Positions 36,076-45,034 of a stretch of DNA of 54,230 bases are shown here, piece by piece. Under the pieces are notes generated by a model. The model was not told the DNA's origin, ran no database searches, and saw nothing but the letters and a program-made list of their open reading frames with translations. The position numbers and the translations under genes were made by a program. Origin of the DNA: Paraburkholderia sp. CNPSo 3274. Its GTDB lineage: Bacteria; Pseudomonadota; Gammaproteobacteria; Burkholderiales; Burkholderiaceae. Every line of letters starts with the position of its first letter. Within the stretch, counting starts at the first letter, position 1. The DNA is taken from assembly GCF_024206475.1 (NCBI RefSeq), contig NZ_JAMBPR010000061.1:1-54230 (forward strand), in the 5' to 3' direction.

Positions 36076-37452
36076 ATGTCTGTAGCAGCGCAAGACGGGG
36101 CCACCGTGCTTCCGGTTAATCAGCGGCAGATCATGGGCGCGGTGCTGGCGTCGTGCATGGGCTGGGCGCTCGATCTGTTCGACCTGTTCGTGTTGTTGTA
36201 CGTCGCGCCGATCGTCGGGCGTCTGTTCTTCCCGTCCGAGCACGCGATGCTTTCGCTCGCTGCGGTCTACGCGTCGTTTGCGGTGACGCTGTTGATGCGG
36301 CCGCTCGGCTCCGCGCTCTTCGGGTCTTACGCGGACCGTCACGGCCGCAAGGGCGCGATGATCGTCGCGGTCGTCGGCGTCGGCGTGTCGACGGCGGCCT
36401 TCGGCGTGCTGCCGACGGTCGCGCAGGCGGGCGTCGTCGCGCCGGTGTTGTTCTTGCTGCTGCGTCTCGTGCAGGGCGTGTTCGTCGGCGGCGTGGTCGC
36501 ATCCACGCATACCATTGGCACCGAATCCGTCGCGCCGAAGTATCGCGGCGCGGTGTCGGGGCTGATCGGCGGCGGCGGCGCGGGACTCGGCGCGCTGCTC
36601 GCTTCAGTAACGTTCCTCGCGATGTCGGCGCTTTTCCCCGGCGATGCCTTTGACATATGGGGCTGGCGCTGCATGTTCTTCACCGGCATCATCAGCTCGG
36701 TGCTTGGTCTCTTCGTGTTCAACAGCCTTGAAGAGTCGCCTCTGTGGAAGAAGCTCGCCGCCGAAAAGGCTGCGAGGGCCACCGCGCAGGTCAAGAGCGC
36801 GACCGTCGAAGTGGCGCGCTCGCCGATCCGCACGCTTTTCTCGCGTGAATATCGCAGCGTGCTGTTCGTCAATCTGCTGCTGACTATCGGCGGCGGCAGC
36901 GGCTACTACCTGACATCGGGCTACCTGCCGACGTTCCTCAAAGTCGTGAGTCATGCGCCGAACGGTGCCGCCGCCGCGATCCTGATGATCTGCAGCGTGG
37001 CCGTGGTGATCGCTTCGGTCGCGGCAGGGCACGTGAGTACGTTCATCGGACGCAAGGGCGCGTTTATCTTGATCGGCATCATCCGGCTCATCGCGTTGCC
37101 CGCGCTATTTTTGCTGCTGCCTACCGCTAACAGCATCATGATGGTCGGCGTCTATGCAGTCCTTCTCAGCGCGCTCGGCAGCGCCGGCTATGCGCCGATC
37201 CTGATCTTCCTGAACGAACGCTTCCCGACTTCGATCCGCGCGACCGGCACGGGCCTTTCGTGGAATATCGGCTTCGCGATCGGCGGAGTGATGCCGACGG
37301 CCGTGTCGCTGGCGGCGAAGGACGCGAGCCAGTTGCCGATGACGCTAGCCATCTTCGTCGGCGCGATCAGCGTGATCTTTCTCGTGGGCGCATTCGTCGT
37401 GCCCGAGACGCTCGGCAAGCTCGAAGGCGGTTCCGCGCGCAGTCCCTCCTGA
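36076..37452 (+). CDS. MFS transporter of the furan cluster (aromatic-acid/H+ symporter type)
   Basis: A 458-residue inner-membrane transporter with about 12 hydrophobic segments. The loop between segments 2 and 3 has GSYADRHGRKGAM (MFS motif A) and the N-terminal part has GWALDLFDLFVLLYVAPIVG, which carries the membrane acidic residues typical of the aromatic acid:H+ symporter group. Likely imports furoate or furandicarboxylate (inferred from context; known hmf clusters include such a carrier). AAGGAG is ~8 bases upstream. Confidence 0.85.
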   Translation: MSVAAQDGATVLPVNQRQIMGAVLASCMGWALDLFDLFVLLYVAPIVGRLFFPSEHAMLSLAAVYASFAVTLLMRPLGSALFGSYADRHGRKGAMIVAVVGVGVSTAAFGVLPTVAQAGVVAPVLFLLLRLVQGVFVGGVVASTHTIGTESVAPKYRGAVSGLIGGGGAGLGALLASVTFLAMSALFPGDAFDIWGWRCMFFTGIISSVLGLFVFNSLEESPLWKKLAAEKAARATAQVKSATVEVARSPIRTLFSREYRSVLFVNLLLTIGGGSGYYLTSGYLPTFLKVVSHAPNGAAAAILMICSVAVVIASVAAGHVSTFIGRKGAFILIGIIRLIALPALFLLLPTANSIMMVGVYAVLLSALGSAGYAPILIFLNERFPTSIRATGTGLSWNIGFAIGGVMPTAVSLAAKDASQLPMTLAIFVGAISVIFLVGAFVVPETLGKLEGGSARSPS

Positions 37453-37514
37453 GTCATTGGGCATAACGGCGGACGCCAACGGGCGCACGCCTTTCACAAC
37501 AGCCGGAGACATCG

Positions 37515-38216
37515 ATGAAATACGAAGAAGACGTTCGTGCGCGTTCCTACAAGTTCCGTGACGAGTATGTCAATGCCACGCCATGGTGGTATCGCGGCGA
37601 AATGCACCTCGGCTTCACATTGCTCTTCACCGGCGGCGTGATCGTGTATTGCCTGATGCAGCTTCATGCACCGACGCTCGCCGAATGGCTGGCGGTCATT
37701 CCGCTCTTTCTGTTCGGCAACTGGGCGGAATGGGCGGCGCACCGCTACGTGCTGCATCGTCCGACGAAGTATTTCAGCATGATCTACAAGCGCCATTGCG
37801 CCGTCCATCACCGGTTCTTCACACATGTGACGCTTGAATACAAGGGTCACCGTCACTGGCGCGCGCTGCTGTTTCCGCCTTTTGCGCCGGTTGCGTTCGT
37901 GCTGGCGGCCGTGCCGTTCGCGCTCGTGATTGGGTTCGTATTCTCCCGCAACGCAGGCTACATCGCGCTGCTCACGATGGCGGCGTACTTTCTGATGTAC
38001 GAGGGCCTGCATACGCTCTCACACGTCACCGACAGCCCGTTCCTCGACCGCGTTCCGCTCGTCAACACAGTTCGGCGCCTGCACGCCACACACCACGATC
38101 CCGAAGTGATGGCGACACAGAACTTCAACCTCACGTTCCCGATCTGCGACACGCTGTTCGGCACGCGCAGCGACGTTCCGAGTAGTGCGCGCGAACCGTT
38201 GGAACGCGGCCGCTAA
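37515..38216 (+). CDS. Fatty acid hydroxylase/sterol desaturase-family membrane di-iron protein
   Basis: A 233-residue membrane protein. Histidine motifs for the di-iron site are HRYVLH, HCAVHHRFFTH, HTLSHVTD and RRLHATHHD, spread between hydrophobic segments (LGFTLLFTGGVIVYCLMQL, WLAVIPLFLFGNWAEW, VAFVLAAVPFALVIGFVF, IALLTMAAYFLMYEG). The family inserts oxygen or desaturates lipids. It follows the transporter by ~60 bases and is likely in the same transcript, though this type of gene is not part of the hmf pathway as I know it. Its last four bases overlap the end of the convergent lysR gene. Confidence 0.82.
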   Translation: MKYEEDVRARSYKFRDEYVNATPWWYRGEMHLGFTLLFTGGVIVYCLMQLHAPTLAEWLAVIPLFLFGNWAEWAAHRYVLHRPTKYFSMIYKRHCAVHHRFFTHVTLEYKGHRHWRALLFPPFAPVAFVLAAVPFALVIGFVFSRNAGYIALLTMAAYFLMYEGLHTLSHVTDSPFLDRVPLVNTVRRLHATHHDPEVMATQNFNLTFPICDTLFGTRSDVPSSAREPLERGR

Positions 38217-39133
38217 GGCGCTTGTTTCCCCAAAACACCCGTCGTCACGCGCTTTATCTCATCAGTGATAATCGTGATGAGCGCCTGGGCGGCCGGCCCG
38301 ATCGGCCGCTTCGGATGCGTGACCTGAATGATGTGGCGCACGATCGGCGGCGACGCGATCGTGCGTGCGCGCAAGCGCCCTTCGTCCACTTTCGCCTGCA
38401 CGACGACGCGCGGCAGGATTGTCGCGACACTGCTCTGCTCAACGAACTGCACGATGGTGCTGAGCAGATCGATTTCGAACTTCGGCTTGATGACGACGTC
38501 AGCCGCCATCAGCGCGGCATCGAGCGCGCCTCGCAGGCCGTTGCGGCGCGTGGGCAGCACGAATTCGATGCTCAACTGCTGCGTGAGATCGATCTCGTCG
38601 GGCAGCTTTGGGCCTTGCGCCACGCTCGTCACCAGCACCATTTCTTCGACGAGCAAAGGCTCTACGTGGAGCGTCAGCCGTCCGCGCGGCTTATTGATGA
38701 TGGCGGCATCGAGCCGGCCAGATTCGACAGCGTCGATCAGTTGCGCGCTGAAGCCATCGGCGACGGAGACTTCGACTTGCGGGAAAAGCGCATCGAATCT
38801 GGCGAGCGATTCGGGCAATACGCTCTGCGCCTCCGACGACACCATGCCCAGCGACACGCGGCCCGTCACGATGACATCGCGACGACTCAGGTGCTCGCGT
38901 GCGTGATCGATGTCGCGCATGATCGGCGTGTAAAGGCGGTACATCAACCGTGCGGCTTCGGTCGGCGCCATGCCGTGCGGCCCACGCTCGAAGAGCTTCT
39001 GCCGAATTTCCGTTTCGAGCTTGGCGATCTGCATGCTGAGCGCCGGTTGCGCGATGTTGAGCCGCCTGGCGGCGCGCGTGACGGTGCCTTCTTCGAAAAG
39101 CGCGATGAAGTACTGGATCTGCTTCAGTTCCAT
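38213..39133 (-). CDS. Second LysR-family regulator of the furan cluster
   Basis: A 306-residue LysR protein: HTH at ~1-60 (MELKQIQYFIALFEEGTVTRAARRLNIAQPALSMQIAKLETEI), effector domain after ~90 with AAIINKPRGRLTLHVEPLLVEEMVLVTS. It is a paralogue of the regulator at 24145, sharing the same architecture and many identical stretches. It is convergent with the di-iron protein gene (4-base overlap). The start is chosen by homology to the paralogue; its ribosome binding site is weak. Two LysR paralogues bracket the cluster, so one may sense HMF-type and the other furoate-type compounds (inferred). Confidence 0.88.
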   Translation of the reverse strand: MELKQIQYFIALFEEGTVTRAARRLNIAQPALSMQIAKLETEIRQKLFERGPHGMAPTEAARLMYRLYTPIMRDIDHAREHLSRRDVIVTGRVSLGMVSSEAQSVLPESLARFDALFPQVEVSVADGFSAQLIDAVESGRLDAAIINKPRGRLTLHVEPLLVEEMVLVTSVAQGPKLPDEIDLTQQLSIEFVLPTRRNGLRGALDAALMAADVVIKPKFEIDLLSTIVQFVEQSSVATILPRVVVQAKVDEGRLRARTIASPPIVRHIIQVTHPKRPIGPAAQALITIITDEIKRVTTGVLGKQAP

Positions 39134-39703
39134 GGGACAGGGGTATACGGGACGGGGCCGACGAAGATAGTACCGCGCGCCGTCTTTCATGAGGTGGGCG
39201 TCGTATCGCTAACCTACGGTATCGAGTCATTGTTTGCAGCCGGGCGTCCATCAAGGCCACCCGAGGCGATCGCGTAAGGCATACCACGGGGGAGACAGCG
39301 TGGCGTTGTGGGCTACCGTTTCTTGCGCACGGAGCCCGGTTCGCAGCCCCAGAGCGGTAGTCCCGCCGTGTCCTCGGCCGTCAGCCTTGCGCCGACCTCC
39401 CGGTGTTTTCAGCGCGCAAAAAATTTGTTTCGACTCTTAATAGAGTCCACCCCCGAATTCGGCACATCGTTGGATATATTCGTCTATTGATTGGCTGCCA
39501 TCAATGACCCGTCCGTCTGAAAGACCGAAGACGAAAGTGTGTCCGGCATTCGTCCGCTGAGGCCCGGCCGCGCGCCGCCAGCTGGTGATTTCGTCCTTGT
39601 ATTCAATGAGGGGTTCTGTCGCAATAAGAACTGGGCGGCGACAGAATTCCGATATGCGTAGGGCTGCTTATGCAACCAGCGAGTTGAATCGCTGGACCGG
39701 AGA
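39134..39703. other. Stretch with no intact gene
   Basis: The interval begins with the lysR upstream region. It contains an A/T-rich patch near 39418-39480 and degenerate frames that lead into the IS66 fragment. No promoter assignment was possible. Confidence 0.35.
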
Positions 39704-40009
39704 TTGCGCCTTGCCGCCGTCTTTCATCTGGCCTTTTCGGATCATGTGCATGAGCTCGACGCCGCCAAGAATGATGCACGCACAACGAAAATCCTTGAAT
39801 CCGAGCATGGATCGGCCGACGAATTCTATGTATGGCTGCTCACGCAACGGCGGCGCGTGCCGGACGGATCCGGGATCGCCTCAGCCCTTGACTACAACCT
39901 CAAACGTTGGGAAGCGCTTACGCGCTATCTGGATGACGGGCACGTGTCAGCGGACAATATTTGGGTCGCGAATCCAATACGTCCATGGGCCCAGGGGAGG
40001 TCGAACTGA
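39704..40009 (+). mobile_element. IS66-family transposase fragment
   Basis: The frame includes SGIASALDYNLKRWEALTRYLDDGHVSADNIWVANPIRPWAQGRSN, which is the conserved C-terminal DDE region of IS66 TnpC, where the family reads DNNxxENxIRPWALGRSN. Several conserved positions are changed (I for N, A for E), and it stops right after GRSN. This is an inactive remnant next to a truncated oxidase gene, whose 5' half it probably replaced. Confidence 0.75.
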
Positions 40010-40147
40010 ACCGCCCCGGGTTTTCCTGGTCTCGCTGGTCGATATCCAGAATACGCTGCTCGAATGCACGGGCTGCGATGCGGCGCTGATCGACGGTCCG
40101 GGCGAGTCGCTGGTTGAACTTGCATGCGCGGAGGACGTACCCGAGCG

Positions 40148-40174
40148 GAAGTCGAAGAACTGATCTATGCGGCC
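40148..40174 (+). repeat. Direct repeat copy 1 (27 bp)
   Basis: The 27 bases are identical to 40845-40871 within the truncated oxidase gene and encode VEELIYAA there. The copy lies just outside the 5' end of the oxidase remnant in a different frame. Confidence 0.85.
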
Positions 40175-41045
40175 CACCTCGAAGCGCGCCTGCTCGCGCG
40201 TCACGAAGAACACGACAGGTGTCGATCTCAAGCAGCTTTTCATCGGCTCCGAAGGCTCGCTGGGCGTGATTACGCGCGTCGTGCTCAAGCTCGAGCCGAA
40301 GCCTTCAGCGGCGAATACGGTGCTATGCGCGGTCGCATCGTTCGATGACGCGACGCGGCTTCTCAAGTACCTGCGCGCGCACCTCGCAAGTCTCTCTTCG
40401 TTTGAGCTGGTGTGGCAGGGCTTCATGAGCGCGGCGATGGATATCGCCCATTTGAAGCATCCATTCGGCAACGCGTATCCCGTGTATGTGCTGATCGAAA
40501 CGCTGGGCGAATCCGATGACGACGACAGGCGAGCGCTCGAACAGTCGCTCGAACGGATGCTCGAAGAGGGCGTCGTGCAGGACGTGATCATTGCGCAAAC
40601 CATCGAGCACGCAAAGCAGTTGTGGGCATACCGTGAGACGGTCGGCGAATTGCTGTCGAAGCTGAAGCCGCACGCCGCGTTCGATATCGGCATACCAATG
40701 GACAGGATGGAGCAATTCGTCGAGGACGCGCGAGCGTCCTTGAGCGAACGCTTCCCCCAGCAAACCCGTCTGTTCTTCGGCCATCTCGGCGATGGGAATC
40801 TGCACCTTCTTTCCGGTCCGTACGCGGACGCTTCCGACCTGCTTGAAGTCGAAGAACTGATCTATGCGGCCGTGAGTGAAGCGCAGGGTTGCATTTCCGC
40901 CGAGCATGGTATCGGGGTGATCAAGGAGCCGTTTCTGCACTACAGCCGCTCAGAGCCCGAAATGGAGCTGATGAAGAAACTCAAAGGGCTGTTGGACCCC
41001 TTCGGGGACGTCGCCGCTCGGCCACAAGCGGCTGGTCGGCGATGA
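40167..41045 (+). pseudogene. FAD-linked oxidase (GlcD/D-2-hydroxyacid dehydrogenase type), both ends damaged
   Basis: Coding sense begins around KNTTGVDLKQLFIGSEGSLGVITRVVLKLEPKP, which is the second half of the FAD-binding type 4 domain, and continues through the C-terminal cap (AFDIGIPMDRMEQFVEDAR, FFGHLGDGNLHL, AEHGIGVIKEPFLHYSRS). The first ~200 residues of such enzymes are absent, replaced by IS66 scrap. The end reads LLDPFGDVAARPQ rather than the usual DP-x-G-xx-NPGK, so the frame is lost there too. The enzyme would have oxidised a 2-hydroxy acid with FAD. Confidence 0.8.
40845..40871 (+). repeat. Direct repeat copy 2 (27 bp)
   Basis: This copy lies inside the oxidase remnant and matches 40148-40174 exactly. 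Confidence 0.85.
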
Positions 41046-41157
41046 TGCCGGAAGCCGCCGCTCGACACAGCGTAAACCCGACCGAGTCGTATCACGAATT
41101 CACGTGTAGGACAAATCCGGCAAAAATGCCCCGTTGACCTCTTCTCCAGGAGCAGGC

Positions 41158-42291
41158 ATGCGACTCGCTGATTTCATCTTGGGAAATATGGAGTCAATTG
41201 TGGCTCAATGGGAGGCGTTTGCAGCCACCCTGCTTCCCGCTGCAGCCGGCATGGAATCGCTAGCTTTACGCGACGACGCGCAGCAGATTCTCGAAGCTGT
41301 GGCCAAGGACTTGCGGAATTCGCAAACCAGGGAAGCACAACACGAAAAATCGCTGGGGCGAGCCGCGAGACCGGCCGACGCCTCCGAAACAGCCGCGGAA
41401 ATGCATGCCATTCTGCGCGCGCGAGGCGGCTTCAACATCAGGCAACTGGCCGCCGAGTACCGCGCCCTGCGCGCGAGCGTGCTTCGATTGTGGATGGACG
41501 ACTGCCAGCCCGACGCGCCTCATCTGGATGACGTCATCCGCTTCGATGAGGCCATCGATCAGGCGCTCGCCGAATCGGTTGACCATTTCAGCGAGCAAGT
41601 CGATCAGGCACGCAGTCTGTTGCTTGGGATGCTCGGGCACGACATGCGCAGCCCGCTTCAGACGATTCAGGTGACAGCCTCCTATCTGGCCGCCCTGAAC
41701 GCGGGGGAGCGCGTTTCGGACGCCGCAGGCCGCCTGATACGAAGCGGCGCTCGCATGCAGTCGCTTCTTGATGATCTATGCGATTTCAATCGGATCAGGC
41801 TGGGCCTCGGTATTAATGTCACGCCCACCAACGTTGATCTGGCGGATGTGTTCACGGATGAGTTAGACCGGTTGCGAGCAGTTCATCCGGACAGGCAGAT
41901 CGAGATGGAGTTGCAGGGCAATCCTCAGGGCGTCTGGGATGGCCCGCGTCTGCAGCAGTTGCTTGGCAATCTGGTTCTCAATGCGCTCAGGTATGGCGCG
42001 CCGAACGCGGCAGTGCGCGTGGCGGTGACTGGCGACGAAGCGGAGGTGCGTTTAGAGGTCAGGAACAGCGGACCCGCCATCGAGGGGTCGTTACTGGATC
42101 ACATCTTTGATCCCCTCCAGCGCGGTCCGGATCATGAGAATGGACGAGACGGCAACGGAAGTCTCGGACTTGGTTTGTATATCGTCAGCGAAATCGCCAA
42201 GGCCCATCACGGTACGATCGAAGCGCGGTCCGACCAGACAGAAACTGCATTCACGGTACGTCTGCCGCGCAGCACGGAACGTAGCAAGTGA
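41158..42291 (+). CDS. Sensor histidine kinase with RsbRD-like N-terminal domain
   Basis: A 377-residue soluble kinase. Residues ~1-130 form a helical region (MRLADFILGNMESIVAQWEAFA, then FNIRQLAAEYRALRASVLRLWMDD) of the RsbRD_N/RsbT co-antagonist type. The H-box is GMLGHDMRSPLQTIQ near 163, the N-box NLVLNALRYGAP, and the ATP lid ends GNGSLGLGLYIVSEIAKAHHG. No transmembrane segment is seen. AGGAG 6 bases upstream selects the ATG, eight codons into the longest frame. No response regulator is adjacent. Confidence 0.87.
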   Translation: MRLADFILGNMESIVAQWEAFAATLLPAAAGMESLALRDDAQQILEAVAKDLRNSQTREAQHEKSLGRAARPADASETAAEMHAILRARGGFNIRQLAAEYRALRASVLRLWMDDCQPDAPHLDDVIRFDEAIDQALAESVDHFSEQVDQARSLLLGMLGHDMRSPLQTIQVTASYLAALNAGERVSDAAGRLIRSGARMQSLLDDLCDFNRIRLGLGINVTPTNVDLADVFTDELDRLRAVHPDRQIEMELQGNPQGVWDGPRLQQLLGNLVLNALRYGAPNAAVRVAVTGDEAEVRLEVRNSGPAIEGSLLDHIFDPLQRGPDHENGRDGNGSLGLGLYIVSEIAKAHHGTIEARSDQTETAFTVRLPRSTERSK

Positions 42292-42533
42292 TGTCCGCGC
42301 CGCGACGGGCATGTAACGAGGTCTATGGATGTCCGCTTTCCCTGAACACCAACGGCCGTTTCGGGGTCGCTTGCCGCCCTTTGCCTCGAAAATGGTGCGG
42401 CCCCTTGCGACCTGTACAGAGGATTTGAAGGAGCGAGGTCCGGAGTAATAGACGCAGAACGGGCGCCCAACATGTGGCAGCGGACCGTTACGGGCGAGCT
42501 GGTCATGAGCGGTCGCATATGGTCCCCAGGCAC
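42292..42533. other. Gap between the kinase and the integrase remnant
   Basis: No gene or regulatory feature was recognised. Confidence 0.35.
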
Positions 42534-42860
42534 TCACTTCATCCTGGCAAACGCTTCAGCGATCTGCCATGCACGTTCGACGTCGTCGCTGCACAGATGG
42601 TTCGAGATGGTCGAGACAGATGCGTGTCGCAGGTTGTCGCCGACGGTGGTGAGTTCCGCAACTGCGGCCGCGCGCGTGTGTGGCATGCATGTGGCGTATG
42701 CAGTGCGGGCTCGCGCGGCGCAGCTTTTCTGCAAGAGGTGCATGATCGGCCTCGATGGCCTGGGCGGCCAGCAGGAACGTGCGCCGCAGCACGCGCCACA
42801 AGCGCACGCTGCTGGTCGTGGCGGAGCTGCCGCGTACGCATCGTCGTCTTCGCATTCGAT
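42534..42860 (-). pseudogene. Tyrosine recombinase (phage/site-specific integrase), C-terminal remnant
   Basis: Two minus-strand frames combine into a C-terminal catalytic region: AEKLRRASPHCIRHMHATHA (the H-x-x-R box, normally HxLRHTHATH) in one frame, then AELTTVGDNLRHASVSTISNHLCSDDVERAWQIAEAF in another. Here the usual LRHxSxxTTxxYxH ends with N in place of the catalytic Tyr. It is truncated, frameshifted and lacks the nucleophile, hence inactive. It marks past integration near the CYTH/CHAD gene. Confidence 0.7.
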
Positions 42861-42873
42861 CCGTAAGAGGTGC

Positions 42874-44403
42874 TCAGTGCGGCGCGGAAAGCCGTCTGAA
42901 ACGCTTCCATAGCTTCGTCATTGTCCGATGATCGGCCGCGACGCGCGAAGCGAGGTAGCCTCGAGCGAAGGCGGCGCCTCGAGCCGCTTCCGGGAACGTG
43001 TTCGGCAACGTCTGAAGGAACCGCTCAGCGACGACGGCGTCATTGCGCCATCCGAGGTCATCCTGAAGCGCCGTCAGCGCATCAACGTAGCGCTGCACAG
43101 CGCGTTTCGGGCATAAGGACGCAAAGAACTCCGTAGCATATCGAACCTTCTTCGCCGCGATGCGCGCACGATGTCGACGATGATCGTCGAGATCGGCAAG
43201 CCGGTTGCCGCGCTTGATCAACTTGCGGTGCCGTTTGCGCAGGACTTCTGCAGCGAACTGCGAAACGGGTTTTTCGATCTCCGCGAGCGCTTCGTCGGTT
43301 ATGGTGTCGCGCCACTTTTTTGTGTCCAGCCATAACGTCAGCTCCAGAGCCATTCGCGTGTAGCGTACCGATTCGATTGCGGCCGCGGCACGCTGCCGGT
43401 TTTCACTGGCGAGCTGGCCGCATGCCTGCCGCACAGGCTTCAATTCGCTGGCGTTGGCGTCCGCTCCGGCCCGGTCCAGCGTGGGTCCTGACAGCACTTC
43501 CCAATCGCGCGCGGCGCCCAGCTCCGATGCGACCCAACGCAGTTCGTCGTCGAGACCCGCGTAGGCCGGGATCACCTTCCCGAACAGTCCGAGCGCCGAG
43601 CGCAATCTCCGGACCCCCACCCGCATCTGGTGTACACACGCTGGATCGTGAGCCGATACGACGCCGCGCTCGTTGGCGTGCACCTGGTCGAGGCAGTTAT
43701 GCGCGATCGTACGGAACGCTTCCTCGACAGAATCGTTCTTCCCGAGCTGCACATGCCGGGCCTTTATGCATTCGGCGTGCTCCGCGACAAGTAACCCATA
43801 ACCCACATCGGCCTTGCTGCGACGGTCGATGCGAAGCGGCGCCGTCTGCAGGAGTTCGAGCGCAAGGGCATAGAGTCCCTGCGGCTTGCCACGCTTGAGT
43901 TCGAGTTCGACGGCTGCAATGGGTGCGGAACCCGTGGGAGCGTCAATGGTTCCCTCGTCCAGCGCCACTTCGATTTCGTTCTCCGCCGACGTACGCAGCG
44001 CGATAGTTGACCGGTTGATCCGTGTGACGAAGATCGGCGCGAGGTTGGCCGCAACGGCTTCATCTCGAACGAGTTGGCCGCAATCCGTATCGGCGGATAG
44101 CGCATCGTGCAACAGCGTCAGGTCGGGCGTGGCCCGGTCGATGGGTGTCTCGAACTCGTCCCTGTCGAACATTCCGGCCTGAGCCGAGCCACCCAGCTTC
44201 AGTGTCTGGATTCGCACCTGACCGACGCCACGCACTCGAAGCGACGCTCCGCACTGGTGAAAGGCCAGTTCCGGAGTATCGAAGTAGGTACTGGATAGCA
44301 ACTTCGCCGGACTGGCGCTGCGCTTGCCGTGTGCGAGCAATGGCGCCCGGCGCAGTTTGGCGAGATCCCTGGAGGTAATTCTCAGTTTGAGTTCCCGTTC
44401 CAT
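42874..44403 (-). CDS. CYTH and CHAD domain protein (inorganic triphosphatase/polyphosphate-binding type)
   Basis: A 509-residue protein. The N-terminal CYTH domain starts MERELKLRITSRDLAKL (the ExExK motif) and includes STYFDTPELAF and EIEVALDEGTIDAP, VELELKRGKP. The C-terminal CHAD domain starts near 220 with VHQMRVGVRRLRSALGLF and continues with helices rich in Arg/His (KRHRKLIKRG, HRARIAAKKVRYATEFFASL). CYTH domains cleave tripolyphosphate; CHAD domains bind polyphosphate. GGGAG lies 6 bases before the chosen ATG, 12 codons into the open frame. Confidence 0.9.
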   Translation of the reverse strand: MERELKLRITSRDLAKLRRAPLLAHGKRSASPAKLLSSTYFDTPELAFHQCGASLRVRGVGQVRIQTLKLGGSAQAGMFDRDEFETPIDRATPDLTLLHDALSADTDCGQLVRDEAVAANLAPIFVTRINRSTIALRTSAENEIEVALDEGTIDAPTGSAPIAAVELELKRGKPQGLYALALELLQTAPLRIDRRSKADVGYGLLVAEHAECIKARHVQLGKNDSVEEAFRTIAHNCLDQVHANERGVVSAHDPACVHQMRVGVRRLRSALGLFGKVIPAYAGLDDELRWVASELGAARDWEVLSGPTLDRAGADANASELKPVRQACGQLASENRQRAAAAIESVRYTRMALELTLWLDTKKWRDTITDEALAEIEKPVSQFAAEVLRKRHRKLIKRGNRLADLDDHRRHRARIAAKKVRYATEFFASLCPKRAVQRYVDALTALQDDLGWRNDAVVAERFLQTLPNTFPEAARGAAFARGYLASRVAADHRTMTKLWKRFRRLSAPH

Positions 44404-45034
44404 CACGTCTCCCTTTCCAGGCTGTGCTCTTGACGGCACATTAGCAGCAAGTCTCAGTCCGGCTCCGTGCTCAAACGGGTACTGCGTGGACGCGCATTAC
44501 GCCAGGCGCAACGCATCGGGGGCCTCCGCTGCCCGCTGGGCCGTTCGGTTGCTCTTTGAGAAAGGAGGTAACCGAAGGGGCGCCCCAGAAGGAGCGTCCA
44601 GCTCGTATCGTCTGTGTCGAGGCAACCCAGAACAGCGCAGCATTTTGCGTTCCGTGGGCAAAGCTCATCGCTGGCTACCCGTTTCGACCGCCGGACGCGC
44701 ATTTCAACAGTCAAGAGTTCAAACCGCTGCGTTTCAGCTGGAGGCATTTGAACCGTTAGGAATTCAAACCGCTACGTTTCAGCTTCAGGCGTCGATGCCT
44801 CGATAGAAGGGTAAAGGGGCCTTTACCGCAAGGACGGCGCCAAACGCCACATCATTCGAGGCCGGCCGTGACCCGCGCCATCGCGGTACCTGGTAAGCGC
44901 GCTGGCGCTGGCAAGCAGGAATCCGGTGTTGCCGTATTCCTCACGGGCAGCAAGCCCTCGAATCGCTCTCGGACGCGTCGGCTGCGGGTGCCGCGAGAAC
45001 CCGGGCGTGGCGCGCTAGCGGCGGTGTTTTGGGG
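44404..45034. other. Gene-poor stretch with a 45-bp tandem repeat
   Basis: No convincing gene is present. The stretch contains an AGGAGGTAACC motif (44562-44572) without a usable ATG behind it, and the tandem repeat at 44699-44788. Confidence 0.4.
44699..44788. repeat. Two tandem 45-bp repeats
   Basis: Units 44699-44743 and 44744-44788 share TTCAAACCGCT, CGTTTCAGCT and the start GCATTT, differing at about ten positions. In one frame they give QTAAFQLEAFEPLGIQTATFQLQA. The period is a multiple of three, but no good start codon supports a protein. Confidence 0.75.

Noticed and set aside
33408..36104. An 898-residue minus-strand frame across hmfE and hmfH
   Set aside because: It is a shadow of GC-rich codon bias on the opposite strand; both plus-strand genes have clear catalytic motifs.
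44324..44806. A 160-residue plus-strand frame including the 45-bp repeat
   Set aside because: It starts inside the oppositely oriented CYTH/CHAD gene and lacks a start signal; the repeat is reported instead.
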